From the NCBI RefSeq assembly GCF_036046055.1, contig NZ_CP107939.1, positions 5,456,001 to 5,520,000 of the forward strand: a stretch of 64,000 nucleotides of DNA, in the 5' to 3' direction. The notes below the pieces were generated by a model, which did not search any database, was not told the DNA's origin, and was given only the letters and a program-made list of their open reading frames with translations. Positions 49,976-58,696 of the stretch are shown piece after piece. Within the stretch, counting starts at the first letter, position 1; every line of letters starts with the position of its first letter. Origin of the DNA: Nocardia sp. NBC_00403 (lineage in GTDB: Bacteria > Actinomycetota > Actinomycetes > Mycobacteriales > Mycobacteriaceae). Made by a program: the position numbers and the translations under genes.

Positions 49976-52366
49976 TCAGATAGGCGGTGTGGCCCGCCCC
50001 TGCATCGCTTCCCACACCCGCGACGGTGTCAGCGGCATGTCGGCGTGCCGAATTCCGAACGGCGCCAGCGCATCCACCACCGCATTGACCACCGCTGGCG
50101 GTGATCCGACCGTGGCCGATTCGCCGATGCCTTTTGCGCCGATCGGGTGGTGCGGCGAAGGGGTGACCGTGTACCCGGTCTCGAAATGCGGAACCTCTAG
50201 CGCCGTCGGGATGAGGTAGTCCATCAGGGATCCGCCGAGGCAATTGCCGTCCTCGTCGAAGGCGATGATCTCCATCAGCGCCATGCCGATGCCGTCGGCG
50301 ATGCCGCCGTGCACCTGACCCTCGATGATCATCGGATTGATCCGGGTGCCGCAGTCGTCGACGGCGAGGAAGCGCCGGACCTTTACTACGGCCGTCCCCG
50401 GGTCGATGTCGACGACACAGAAGTACGCACCATAGGGGTAGGTGAGATTCTCCGGGTTGTAACAGATCTGCGCGTCGAGACCGCCCTCGATACCCTCGGG
50501 CAGATCACCGGCGCCGTGTGCTCGCATCGCGATCTGCTGGATCGTCACGGCCGCGGACGGATCGCCCTTGACATGGAACGATCCCTTCTCCCATTCGAGG
50601 TCTGCGACGGAGACTTCGAGCATGCCGGATGCGATGATCCGCGCCTTGTCGCGCACCTTCCGTGCTACCAGTGCGGCAGCGGCGCCCGAGACCGGTGTCG
50701 AACGGCTGCCGTAGGTGCCCAGGCCGAACGGAGTCTGATCGGTATCGCCGTGCACCACGTCGATGTCGTCCGGCGGGATGCCGAGTTCTTCGGCAACGAT
50801 CTGGGCGAAGGTCGTCTCATGCCCCTGCCCCTGGGTCTGAACCGATATGCGCACAACAGCTTTGCCGGTCGGGTGGATGCGCAGCTCGCACCCGTCGGCC
50901 ATCCCGAGTCCGAGGATGTCCATATCCTTGCGCGGACCCGCGCCGACGGCCTCGGTGAAGAAGGACATCCCGATGCCCATCAACTCGCCGCGGGCGCGCT
51001 TGTCCTGCTGCTCCTTTCGCAAGGCGTCGTAGCCGATCATCTCCATCGCCAGGCGCATGGTCTTCTCGTAGTCGCCGGAGTCGTAGACCCAGCCTGTTTT
51101 GCTGCGGTACGGGAACTGTTCGGGACGAAGGAGGTTCCGTAGCCGCAGCTCGGCCGGATCCATCTTCAGTTCGTAGGCCAGGCAATCCACCAACCGCTCG
51201 ACGAAGTAGACGGCCTCGGTGATCCGGAACGAGCACGCGTAGGCGACGCCGCCAGGGGCCTTGTTGGTGTAGACCGCGGTCATCTTGCAGTAGGCCGCCT
51301 CGATGTCGTAGCTACCGGTGAAGACGCCGAAGAAGCCGGCCGGATACTTCAGCGGCGCGGCCTGGCCGTTGAAGGCGCCGTGATCGGCGAGCACGGTCGA
51401 CCGGATGGCCAGGATCTTGCCCTCGGCGGTGGCGGCGATCTCGCCGACCATGATGTAGTCGCGGGCGAACCCGGTGCTGGTGAGGTTTTCGCTGCGATCC
51501 TCCATCCACTTCACCGGTTTGCCCAGCAACAGCGACCCGACGATGGCGCAGACGTATCCCGGATAGATGGGCACCTTGTTGCCGAACCCGCCGCCGATAT
51601 CGGGTGAGATCACCCGGATCTTGTGCTCGGGCAATCCGGCCACCAACGCATAGAGCGTGCGGTGGGCATGCGGCGCCTGGCTCGTCGACCACAGCGTGAG
51701 CTTCCCGGTCACGGGATCGAGATCCGCGACGGCCCCGCAGGTCTCCATCGGGGCGGGATGCACTCGCGGATAGACGATCTCCTGTTCGACGACGACGTCG
51801 GCGCGCGCGAATACCGCCTCGGTCGCGGCGGCGTCGCCGGTCTCCCAGTCGAAGCAATGGTTGTCCTTCTTGCCCTCGAGATCGTCGCGGATCACCGGCA
51901 TCTCGGGCGCCAGTGCAGTCCGGGCGTCGATCACCGGATCGAGCATCTCGTACTCGACATTGATGAGCTCCAACGCGTCACGTGCGGAGTAGCGATCCTC
52001 GGCGACGACGAAGGCCACCTCCTGGCCCTGGAATCGGACCTTATCCGTCGCCAGCACCGCCTGCACATCGTTGGAGAGCGTCGGCATCCAGGCCAGTCCC
52101 TTCGCCGCCAGATCCGCACCCGTGACAACCGCCCTGACCTTCGGATGTGCCTGTGCCGCAGAGACATCGACGCTCACGATCCGCGCGTGCGCGAACGGGG
52201 AACGCAGGATCGCCAAATGCAGCATGCCGGGCAGCGATACGTCGTCGACGTAATTGCCGCGTCCGCGAATGAACCGCGGATCCTCCTTGCGGAGCATCCT
52301 GCCGTGACCGCACGGCTTGTGGTCGTTGTCGACACGGTCTTCGGGCCGGGACTCGACGGCGGTCAT
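49976..52366 (-). CDS. coxL: form I aerobic carbon monoxide dehydrogenase, large subunit
   Basis: 796 residues, normal CoxL length. The active-site loop is AYACSFR (in GGVAYACSFRITEAVYFVER), the AYxCSFR motif that separates genuine form I CO dehydrogenases from form II enzymes (AYxGAGR); its Cys carries the copper-sulfur bridge to molybdenum. Cofactor-binding stretches are GGGFGNKVPIYPGY, TQGQGHETTFAQIVAEELG and GIGESATVGSPPAVVNAVVD with the catalytic Glu. It oxidises CO with water to CO2, passing electrons through CoxS and CoxM. ATG at 52366 overlaps the coxS stop by 4 bases. Confidence 0.97.
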   Translation of the reverse strand: MTAVESRPEDRVDNDHKPCGHGRMLRKEDPRFIRGRGNYVDDVSLPGMLHLAILRSPFAHARIVSVDVSAAQAHPKVRAVVTGADLAAKGLAWMPTLSNDVQAVLATDKVRFQGQEVAFVVAEDRYSARDALELINVEYEMLDPVIDARTALAPEMPVIRDDLEGKKDNHCFDWETGDAAATEAVFARADVVVEQEIVYPRVHPAPMETCGAVADLDPVTGKLTLWSTSQAPHAHRTLYALVAGLPEHKIRVISPDIGGGFGNKVPIYPGYVCAIVGSLLLGKPVKWMEDRSENLTSTGFARDYIMVGEIAATAEGKILAIRSTVLADHGAFNGQAAPLKYPAGFFGVFTGSYDIEAAYCKMTAVYTNKAPGGVAYACSFRITEAVYFVERLVDCLAYELKMDPAELRLRNLLRPEQFPYRSKTGWVYDSGDYEKTMRLAMEMIGYDALRKEQQDKRARGELMGIGMSFFTEAVGAGPRKDMDILGLGMADGCELRIHPTGKAVVRISVQTQGQGHETTFAQIVAEELGIPPDDIDVVHGDTDQTPFGLGTYGSRSTPVSGAAAALVARKVRDKARIIASGMLEVSVADLEWEKGSFHVKGDPSAAVTIQQIAMRAHGAGDLPEGIEGGLDAQICYNPENLTYPYGAYFCVVDIDPGTAVVKVRRFLAVDDCGTRINPMIIEGQVHGGIADGIGMALMEIIAFDEDGNCLGGSLMDYLIPTALEVPHFETGYTVTPSPHHPIGAKGIGESATVGSPPAVVNAVVDALAPFGIRHADMPLTPSRVWEAMQGRATPPI

Positions 52367-52881
52367 GACGCGCTCCCTACCGGCGCCGGCGCGGCAACGG
52401 GTTCGGGCTCCGCTGCTTCGCCTCGTTGCTTCGCCGCGGCCCACTGGATCGACCGCACGATGGTGGTATATCCGGTGCAGCGGCAGATTTGGCCCGAGAT
52501 CGCCTCCCGGATGGTCTGCTCGTCGGGATTCGGGTTGCGGTCGAGCAGGGCGCGGGCAGTGATCATCATTCCGGGCGTGCAGAATCCGCACTGCAACCCG
52601 TGACACTGCATGAAGCCCTCCTGCACGGGATCGAGTTGGCCGTCCACCTCGAGCCCCTCGACGGTGCGCACCGCATGACCGCCGGCCATGACGGCCAGCA
52701 TCGTGCACGACTTCACCGGTTCGCCGTCGACCTCCACCACGCAGGTGCCGCAGTTGCTGGTGTCACAGCCCCAGTGGGTTCCGGTGAGCCGCAACTGGTC
52801 TCGCAGGAAATGCACGAGCAGGGTACGTGGCTCGACCTCCGCGGTCACCGGCTCGCCGTTGACGGTCATGGTTACCTGCAT
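52363..52881 (-). CDS. coxS: carbon monoxide dehydrogenase small [2Fe-2S] subunit
   Basis: 172 residues. The plant-type [2Fe-2S] cluster ligands are in HWGCDTSNCGTCVVEVDG plus KSCTML, and the second cluster in LQCGFCTPGMMITARALL with QICRCTGYTTIV. It relays electrons from the molybdenum centre of CoxL to the FAD of CoxM. ATG at 52881 is 2 bases from the coxM stop, and its own stop overlaps coxL. Its tail after residue 155 is Ala/Pro/Glu-rich. Confidence 0.96.
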   Translation of the reverse strand: MQVTMTVNGEPVTAEVEPRTLLVHFLRDQLRLTGTHWGCDTSNCGTCVVEVDGEPVKSCTMLAVMAGGHAVRTVEGLEVDGQLDPVQEGFMQCHGLQCGFCTPGMMITARALLDRNPNPDEQTIREAISGQICRCTGYTTIVRSIQWAAAKQRGEAAEPEPVAAPAPVGSAS

Positions 52882-52883
52882 GG

Positions 52884-53774
52884 CTAATTCCCTTCCAGCG
52901 CAGGATGATTCAGAACGCGCTCGACGGCGGTGCGCAGCACGCGAATCGTCAGTTCGGACGCGAGATGGCGTTTGTAGTCCGCGCTGCCGCGCGCATCGGA
53001 GCCAGGTGAGCACGCTGCGCTCGCCCGGCGGCCCGCCTCCGAGAAGACCTCCTCGGTAGGCGGCTCACCGAGGAGCACGTCCACCGAGGAGGCGAGCGCC
53101 GCTGGGTCGGGATTGACCGCCGTCAGACCGATCCGCGCGGCCGCGATCGTCCCGCCTTGCAGTGTCACCGTCGCGCCGGCCGCCGCGATCGCCCAGTCAC
53201 CGACCCGGCGCTCCACTTTCGCGTAGGCACTCGATGTCCGATGTCGCACGGGAATTCGGATCTCGATCAGAAGTTCGTTGTGCGACATGGCGGTTTCGTA
53301 CGGACCGACCAGGAAGTCGTCCATGGCGATCTCCCGGTCGCCGGACGGTCCGCGCACCAGGCAGGTGGCGCCTAGGACCGTGCAGACCGTGCAGAGATCT
53401 TCGGCGGGATCGGCCTGACACAGCGAACCACCGATCGTGCCGCGGTTGCGCACGACCGGATCGGCGATCACGCGCTCGGCATCACGGAAGATCGGGCACA
53501 CCGCGGCGAGATCGTCGGACTCGAGCACATGCCGATGCCGGACCATCGCACCGATTCGTACCAGGGTCGGATCGGTGACGATGTAACCCAGTTCGGCAGC
53601 CAGGTCGTTGATGTCGATGAGATATTCCGGATTCGCCAGACGCAGCTTCATCATCGGCAGCAGACTGTGCCCGCCCGCGACGATGCGCGCCTCCTCCCCC
53701 AGCCGGTCCAGTAGTCCGATGGCGTGATCCACGCCCGTTGCGCGCTCGTATTCGAATGGCCCAGGAACTTGCAT
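52884..53774 (-). CDS. coxM: carbon monoxide dehydrogenase medium FAD subunit
   Basis: 296 residues. FAD-binding motifs are AGGHSLLPMMKLRLANPEYL and RGTIGGSLCQADPAEDL. The C-terminal CO_deh_flav_C domain includes AIAAAGATVTLQGGTIAAAR. It takes electrons from CoxS and passes them to the quinone pool. It is the first gene of the coxM-S-L order, which defines form I operons, and lies 57 bases after the XdhC-family gene. Confidence 0.96.
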   Translation of the reverse strand: MQVPGPFEYERATGVDHAIGLLDRLGEEARIVAGGHSLLPMMKLRLANPEYLIDINDLAAELGYIVTDPTLVRIGAMVRHRHVLESDDLAAVCPIFRDAERVIADPVVRNRGTIGGSLCQADPAEDLCTVCTVLGATCLVRGPSGDREIAMDDFLVGPYETAMSHNELLIEIRIPVRHRTSSAYAKVERRVGDWAIAAAGATVTLQGGTIAAARIGLTAVNPDPAALASSVDVLLGEPPTEEVFSEAGRRASAACSPGSDARGSADYKRHLASELTIRVLRTAVERVLNHPALEGN

Positions 53775-53831
53775 GTGATCGACCTCACATCAGCGGGAAT
53801 ACGCCAAGCCTCTGCCCCGCCCATTCAGTCG

Positions 53832-54992
53832 TCAAGACCGATTTAAGGAATCACTTAATTCGCTGTTCGCGACCGGTGTGTGGTGAATCCGGCCGCCGGT
53901 TTGGGCCAGTGAGCGGCCGTGTCCGCCCCAGCGTCGCGCGATGATCTCGGCCGCGATGGACACCGCCGTCTCTTCCGGTGTCCGGCCGCCCAGATCCAGC
54001 CCGATCGGGCTGGCAAGTCGGGCGAGTTGCTCGGCGGTGAGGCCCGCCTGTCGCAGCCGGGACAGGCGCTCGTCGTGCGTGCGTCGCGACCCCATGGCGC
54101 CGACGTAGCCGATCTGCGGCGCGCGCAGTGCCACCTCGAGCAGCGGAACGTCGAACTTGGGATCGTGGGTCAGCACGCAGACGACGGTCTGCGAGTCGAC
54201 CGCGCCAGCCGCGATCTGCGCGGCCAGGTAGCGGTGCGGCCAGTCGACGACAACCTCGTCGGCGGTCGGGAACCGGGCGGAGGTGGCGAAGACCGGCCGC
54301 GCGTCGCACACCGTCACCCGGTAGCCGAGGAACGATCCCTGCTGGGCGACGGCGGCGGCGAAATCGATCGCCCCGAACACCAGCATCCGCGGCTGTCGGG
54401 CATAACTGGCGACGAAAACACCCATGCCCTCGCCCCGACGTTGTCCGTCCGGACCGTAGGACAGCACCTCGCTGCGGCCAGCCGCGAGCAGCCCGCCTGC
54501 GTCATCGATCACCGCATCGTCGGCGCGCGCCGACCCCAGCGTGCCGTGTGCATTGCTCGGCCGGATCAGCAGCCGTCGCCCTACCCAGGCGCCGTCGGGG
54601 TGCTCGATAACGGTCGCGATCGCGATAGGCCGCTGGTCGGCGATGTCTGCGGCGACCTCGCCGAGTTCCGGAAACGTCTCCCGCGAGATCGCTTCGACGA
54701 AGATGTCGATAATGCCGCCGCAGGTGAGACCAACGGCGAAGGCGTCCTCGTCGGAGAGCCCGTACCGCTGCAGCACCGGATGACCGGTCCGGACGACATC
54801 GGTGGCGAGTTCGTAGACCGCGCCCTCGACGCAGCCACCGGAGACCGAACCGCCGACTGTCCCGTCCGGGGCAACGACCATGGCGGCACCGGGCGGTCGC
54901 GGCGACGACCGGAAGGTCCGCACGACCGTCGCGACCCCAGCCGTGCCCCCGGCGTTCCATGTTGTCATCAGATCCGTGAGCACGTCCTGCAT
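53832..54992 (-). CDS. coxI: XdhC/CoxI family protein
   Basis: 386 residues. The N-terminal XdhC_CoxI motif is SSPRPPGAAMVVAPDGTVGG, SVSGGCVEGAVYELATDVV. The Rossmann domain has MLVFGAIDFAAAVAQQGSFL, VCVLTHDPKFDVPLLEVALR, YVGAMGSRRTHDERLSRLRQ and SPIGLDLGGRTPEETAVSIA. It is the classical XdhC-type chaperone that binds and protects the sulfurated cofactor. It is the promoter-proximal gene of the leftward cox unit, 64 bases from the divergent regulator. Confidence 0.9.
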   Translation of the reverse strand: MQDVLTDLMTTWNAGGTAGVATVVRTFRSSPRPPGAAMVVAPDGTVGGSVSGGCVEGAVYELATDVVRTGHPVLQRYGLSDEDAFAVGLTCGGIIDIFVEAISRETFPELGEVAADIADQRPIAIATVIEHPDGAWVGRRLLIRPSNAHGTLGSARADDAVIDDAGGLLAAGRSEVLSYGPDGQRRGEGMGVFVASYARQPRMLVFGAIDFAAAVAQQGSFLGYRVTVCDARPVFATSARFPTADEVVVDWPHRYLAAQIAAGAVDSQTVVCVLTHDPKFDVPLLEVALRAPQIGYVGAMGSRRTHDERLSRLRQAGLTAEQLARLASPIGLDLGGRTPEETAVSIAAEIIARRWGGHGRSLAQTGGRIHHTPVANSELSDSLNRS

Positions 54993-55056
54993 AATGCGTC
55001 CTCCAGACGCTGTGTGGCTCTCGGCGCTGCGTCCACCTCCAAACTAGACTCGGATT

Positions 55057-56013
55057 GTGACGCCCGCCCAGCTTCGGGCCTACTCGACCGTGGTGCGGCT
55101 CGGCTCCGTCCGTGCGGCGGCCAGAGAGCTGGGGATGACCGACGCCGGTGTCTCGATGCACATCGCCCAGCTGCGCAAGGAGCTCGACGACCCGCTGTTC
55201 ACCCGCACGGCGGCGGGTCTGGCTTTCACCCCCGGCGGGCTCCGCTTGGCCAGCCGGGCGATCGAGATTCTTGGACTGCAGCGCCAGACCGCCATCGAGG
55301 TGAGCGAGGCGGCGCACGGCCGGCGGCTGCTCCACATCGCGGCATCGAGCGCGTTCGCCGAACATGCCGCCCCCGGCCTCATCGACCTGTTCGCGGCGCG
55401 CGCGAAGGATCTCTCGGTCGAGCTGAGTGTGCATCCCACCAGCCAGTTCCGCAGCCTGATCGAGTCCCGTGCGGTGGACATCGCGCTGGGGCCGGGGCAA
55501 GACGGCACCGACACGACCCTCACCGCCCGGCCGTTCCTGAAATATCAGATCATTTCGGTCGCGCGCCCGGACAGCCCACTTGCGGACGTCGCGCCGCATC
55601 CGGCGCTGCTGCGGGAGCAGCAGTGGATGCTGGGCCCTGGGGCCGGAAGTGTCGACGGGCACATCGCGACGATGCTGCGCGAGTTGGCCATTCCCGAATC
55701 CCACCAGCGGATATTCCAGAGCGACGCTGCTGCCCTCGAAGAGGTCCGCCGTGTCGGCGGCATCACCCTGACGATCGGCTTCGCCGTCTCCTCCGACCTC
55801 GCGGCTGGTCGGCTTAGCCACATCAAGGGGCCCGGCCTTCAGGTATCCGATGAGTGGTGCGCGACCACCCTGCCGCCCGACACCCGCCAGCCCGCGGTGT
55901 CGGAACTGCTGCGGTTCATCACGACCCCGCGATGCATGCAGGCGATGATCCGCGGGTCCGGCGTGGGCGTGACGCGGTTCCGCCCGAAAGTGCATGTGAC
56001 GCTGTGGAGTTGA
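55057..56013 (+). CDS. cutR: LysR-family regulator of CO dehydrogenase, CutR-like
   Basis: 318 residues. The N-terminal HTH is TPAQLRAYSTVVRLGSVRAA, ARELGMTDAGVSMHIAQLRK; a LysR effector domain follows (LLHIAASSAFAEHAAPGLID). It is divergent from the cox genes across 64 bases. In Mycobacterium sp. JC1 the LysR protein CutR activates the CO dehydrogenase genes from a similar position. The name is therefore a context-based inference. The GTG start has little 5' leader. Confidence 0.8.
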   Translation: MTPAQLRAYSTVVRLGSVRAAARELGMTDAGVSMHIAQLRKELDDPLFTRTAAGLAFTPGGLRLASRAIEILGLQRQTAIEVSEAAHGRRLLHIAASSAFAEHAAPGLIDLFAARAKDLSVELSVHPTSQFRSLIESRAVDIALGPGQDGTDTTLTARPFLKYQIISVARPDSPLADVAPHPALLREQQWMLGPGAGSVDGHIATMLRELAIPESHQRIFQSDAAALEEVRRVGGITLTIGFAVSSDLAAGRLSHIKGPGLQVSDEWCATTLPPDTRQPAVSELLRFITTPRCMQAMIRGSGVGVTRFRPKVHVTLWS

Positions 56014-56049
56014 ACCTGGGCACCGCCGCGCCGCGCTCGCCCGGCACTA

Positions 56050-56919
56050 TCAGTAGTGCTCTTCCCGATAGACGCCGTCGGCGTCGACACCACAGCCCCA
56101 CCCACCAAAGCTCGTGTTCGCCAGCTCCATGTTGGCGACGAAGGAACCGGCCGCTGCGAGGGTGATCCTGAACGGATCATCGTCATCGTCGGGCAGGTTG
56201 TTCACGGCCAGCAACGGGAACTCTGCGGAGGCCAGTGCCCGCTCGTCGGCGATGAGGACGACGGTACTGCCGGGCCGGTCCTCGTCATCGCGCCCGATCC
56301 GCGCCTGGATCTGATCCGCCGTGAAGCCCGCGTAGGCGCGGTTGTCGACGACGGTGATCGACTCGTAGTGCTCCGAGCATCCTTCGAGGGCCTGGAGCAG
56401 GCGTGCCCACCCATCTGGCTGCTCGAAGGACGTCCGCACCAGGAGCGGACCTGCGGCCTCCTCCATCGCGGCGGAGGTCGGCTCGGGCTCTGCCGCCGTA
56501 CGCTCGCCGGGGATGACGTGGATGAGGAAGCGGGGCTTCTTGCCGTCCGACGACCGGTCACTGGCATGGACGCGGATCAGATAGGGACCGACTCCTGCGG
56601 TGGCGAGATTCTCTTTGCGCAGAGGCGCATATCCGCTGTCGCACAGGGCAAGGAAGCCGGTCGTGGAGATCACGGTGATCTCTTCGACCTCGTCCCAGCC
56701 GCTCTCTGCTCCCGGGTCATCTCCGGCGTAGAGGGTGACGATGGGGTTCTCCAGGGCGCTTCCGGCGTCGATGTGCAGCCAGTCTTTCTCGGCCGCCAGG
56801 AACCCGCGTCCGCGCGGCCGCTTGCCGGCGTCGGGGTCCATGACGGCCAGGTCGCCCCACTCCTTCATCTCGAGCGGCCGGGTGCGGCCGTCAAGAAGCG
56901 GCCGGTTGGAACGCTGCAT
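56050..56919 (-). CDS. DUF6924-like domain protein
   Basis: 289 residues. The C-terminal 150 residues match what I recall of DUF6924: LLVRTSFEQPDGWARLLQAL, ITVVDNRAYAGFTADQIQAR, VVLIADERALASAEFPLLAV and FVANMELANTSFGGWGCGVD, ending GVYREEHY. The N-terminal half is different (AVMDPDAGKRPRGRG, WLHIDAGSALENPIVTLYAG) and contains no motif I recognise. Function is unknown; such domains occur near secretion and toxin loci. ATG at 56919 was chosen over a longer unsupported frame. It converges with cutR. Confidence 0.65.
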   Translation of the reverse strand: MQRSNRPLLDGRTRPLEMKEWGDLAVMDPDAGKRPRGRGFLAAEKDWLHIDAGSALENPIVTLYAGDDPGAESGWDEVEEITVISTTGFLALCDSGYAPLRKENLATAGVGPYLIRVHASDRSSDGKKPRFLIHVIPGERTAAEPEPTSAAMEEAAGPLLVRTSFEQPDGWARLLQALEGCSEHYESITVVDNRAYAGFTADQIQARIGRDDEDRPGSTVVLIADERALASAEFPLLAVNNLPDDDDDPFRITLAAAGSFVANMELANTSFGGWGCGVDADGVYREEHY

Positions 56920-56933
56920 GGAGAACCCCCATC

Positions 56934-57265
56934 GTGCTTGTGTGCCTGCCGGTTTGGTTGGCCGATCGGGAAGGTCAGCTTCCTGATCTGCCACCAGTGC
57001 CGCCGCGGTTCGTTGGCAACATCGACGTGCAGAAGAACATGTGGGGCCACGGTATCGCCACCTGCGCACTGACCGAGATCCGCGCGCAGGTGCCCGACTA
57101 CGTCTGGCGCATGAGCCTGCATGACCTCACCGCGAAGAGTTTCTGGCTGCTGATGGCCGAAGCAGCGGCGAGGACTACATCGACGCAGACCGCACGCACA
57201 GGGCAGTAGTAGACGCCGTGTACACCGACATGAACGTAGGTGCCGCTCGGCCTGGTTCCGCATGA
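56934..57265 (+). pseudogene. remnant of a GNAT-like protein, frameshifted
   Basis: The plus strand reads PPVPPRFVGNIDVQKNMWGH, GIATCALTEIRAQVPDYVWR and LTAKSFWLLMAEAA. After a one-base shift near 57166 it reads GEDYIDADRTHRAVVDAVYT and DMNVGAARPGSA, then TGA at 57265. WGHGIAT resembles the acetyl-CoA loop (QxxGxG/A) of GNAT acetyltransferases. The N-terminal half is missing, so this is a truncated and frameshifted copy. The family assignment is tentative. Confidence 0.4.
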
Positions 57266-57339
57266 CGACCTGCTCCACCACGCGTGAGCCTCATTGGAGG
57301 TGAACGCTTTCGGCAACTCCTGCCGTGGAGTGATGGTGT

Positions 57340-58011
57340 TCAAGGCTTCGCAACGCTGAGATGGCGGCCGAACCAGTCGAGGGCCAGATCCGCCACCTGC
57401 TCGAGTGCGCCGGGCTCCTCGAACAGGTGCGTCGCGTGGGGGACAACGTCGATCTCGCTCGGACACGGCATTCGCAGCCGGGCCTCCCGATTGAGCTCCA
57501 GCACGCGCTTGTCGTCACCACCGACGATAAGCAGCGTCGGTGTGCGGACCAGCGCCAGCCGCGGACCGGCCAGGTCGGGGCGGCCGCCACGAGAGACGAC
57601 GGCCGCAATCTCGGCGCCGGGTTCGGTGGCCGCCCAGAGCGCGGCACCGGCTCCGGTGCTCGCCCCGAAATATCCGGTGGGAAGGCCGCTCAGGGCCGAC
57701 CGCGTGCGCAGCCAACGGGTGACGTCGACGAGACGATGGGCGAGCATCTCGATATCGAAGACGCGGGCACGATCGCCCTCCTCGTCCGCGGTCAGCAGGT
57801 CGAGCAGCATCGTCGCGAGTCCCGCACGATTCAGCACATCGGCGACGAATCTGTTCCTCGGACTGCGCCGACCGCTACCGCTCCCGTGTGCGAAGACGAT
57901 CAGAGCAGTGGCGTTCCGCGGGACGGCGAGTAGCCCCGCCAGCCGGGCGGGCTCCGACGGCACGGTGACCTCGTCGGTCCGCGTCAAATGATCGGATGCA
58001 GAGGGCGGCAT
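57340..58011 (-). CDS. alpha/beta hydrolase, dienelactone hydrolase-like
   Basis: 223 residues. ALIVFAHGSGSGRRSPRNRF is the oxyanion region, GYFGASTGAGAALWAATEPG the serine nucleophile elbow (GxSxG), VRTPTLLIVGGDDKRVLELN the Asp region, and VVPHATHLFEEPG the catalytic His. Such proteins are often found with phosphoribosyltransferases and universal stress proteins in actinobacteria. ATG at 58011 has AGGAGG 6 bases upstream. The upstream 500 bases hold no recognisable partner. The substrate is unknown. Confidence 0.88.
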   Translation of the reverse strand: MPPSASDHLTRTDEVTVPSEPARLAGLLAVPRNATALIVFAHGSGSGRRSPRNRFVADVLNRAGLATMLLDLLTADEEGDRARVFDIEMLAHRLVDVTRWLRTRSALSGLPTGYFGASTGAGAALWAATEPGAEIAAVVSRGGRPDLAGPRLALVRTPTLLIVGGDDKRVLELNREARLRMPCPSEIDVVPHATHLFEEPGALEQVADLALDWFGRHLSVAKP

Positions 58012-58537
58012 CGAACACCTCCTGGTATCCGGAGTACTCGACCAGTCCGTCATGTGCAAGAGGTACGGATTTTCGGGTAAGGCACCCAGGTTGCAGTCCG
58101 CGAGGTCGAGCAGCGCGGTGAACTGTCACACCTGCTCCAGCGCCAAACCGAGGTGGGCGTCGGGTCGCGGCTGGCGGGGCCTTCGGCAACGAACGACCCG
58201 GACACCGAGCACTCGCGTGGCAAGCGTCCACACTTAGGCGATGGAGGTGACTGCCGCTCCCGCTGCCAACGCACCAGAACTGCGGCACAGCGAGCGAACT
58301 GAAGCACAGGCACCATCGGCACTGCCGGGTGGGTTGACCAGGCACCATCGAGCCGCAGCGGTTTCCACGAGAGCGCAAAACACGCTGACATGGTCGAACC
58401 GGCGCCCCGCGTGGCGGAAATCACCACTGCACCGATCAGCCGGTCAGGTCCATCGACAGGTCGCATAACAGCTGGAAGATGAACGCGCCGTAGGGACCCC
58501 GCAGTTGGTTACTCGCGTCATACCCCGGCGCCGGACA
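58012..58537. other. intergenic region, no supported gene
   Basis: Frames on the minus strand up to 139 codons exist but show Arg/Ser/Pro-rich compositions without motifs. A minus-strand stretch (LLDLADCNLGALPENPYLL) just upstream of the hydrolase may be a trace of a lost gene. Nothing can be assigned. Confidence 0.4.
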
Positions 58538-58579
58538 GTGATGCTACCGATCCATCACGTGACGGAGCGGTAGCATCAC
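58538..58579. repeat. 42-bp near-perfect palindrome upstream of the GH-E toxin gene
   Basis: The arms GTGATGCTACCG and CGGTAGCATCAC (12 bp, perfect) enclose TCC/GGA arms and a central TCACGTGA. Only two pairs in the whole 42-bp dyad mismatch. It is followed on the plus strand by six A residues. It lies 117 bases before the probable toxin start. A run of T after it is lacking in both directions, so it is not an ordinary intrinsic terminator. Confidence 0.7.
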
Positions 58580-58696
58580 AAAAAAGGTTATGGCTCGTCG
58601 ACTATTCGAGCCATGACGACAACCGGGCCGCACAACTGCGGTGGTGGTTGCAGAGCCCTTGCGGGGCAAGGCATTTGCGGTGAGGAGCTCGGTTCC

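Noticed and set aside
53919..55817. 632-codon plus-strand frame spanning coxI and cutR
   Set aside because: Antisense to coxI and out of frame with cutR; both real genes have complete domains.
56044..56059. GCACTA-TCAG-TAGTGC hairpin between cutR and the DUF6924 gene as a bidirectional terminator
   Set aside because: Only a 6-bp stem with no T tract on either strand, and it overlaps the last codons of the DUF6924 gene.
58538..58586. The 42-bp palindrome as an intrinsic terminator
   Set aside because: It is followed by A residues on the plus strand and has no downstream T run on the minus strand, and the neighbouring genes do not end into it.
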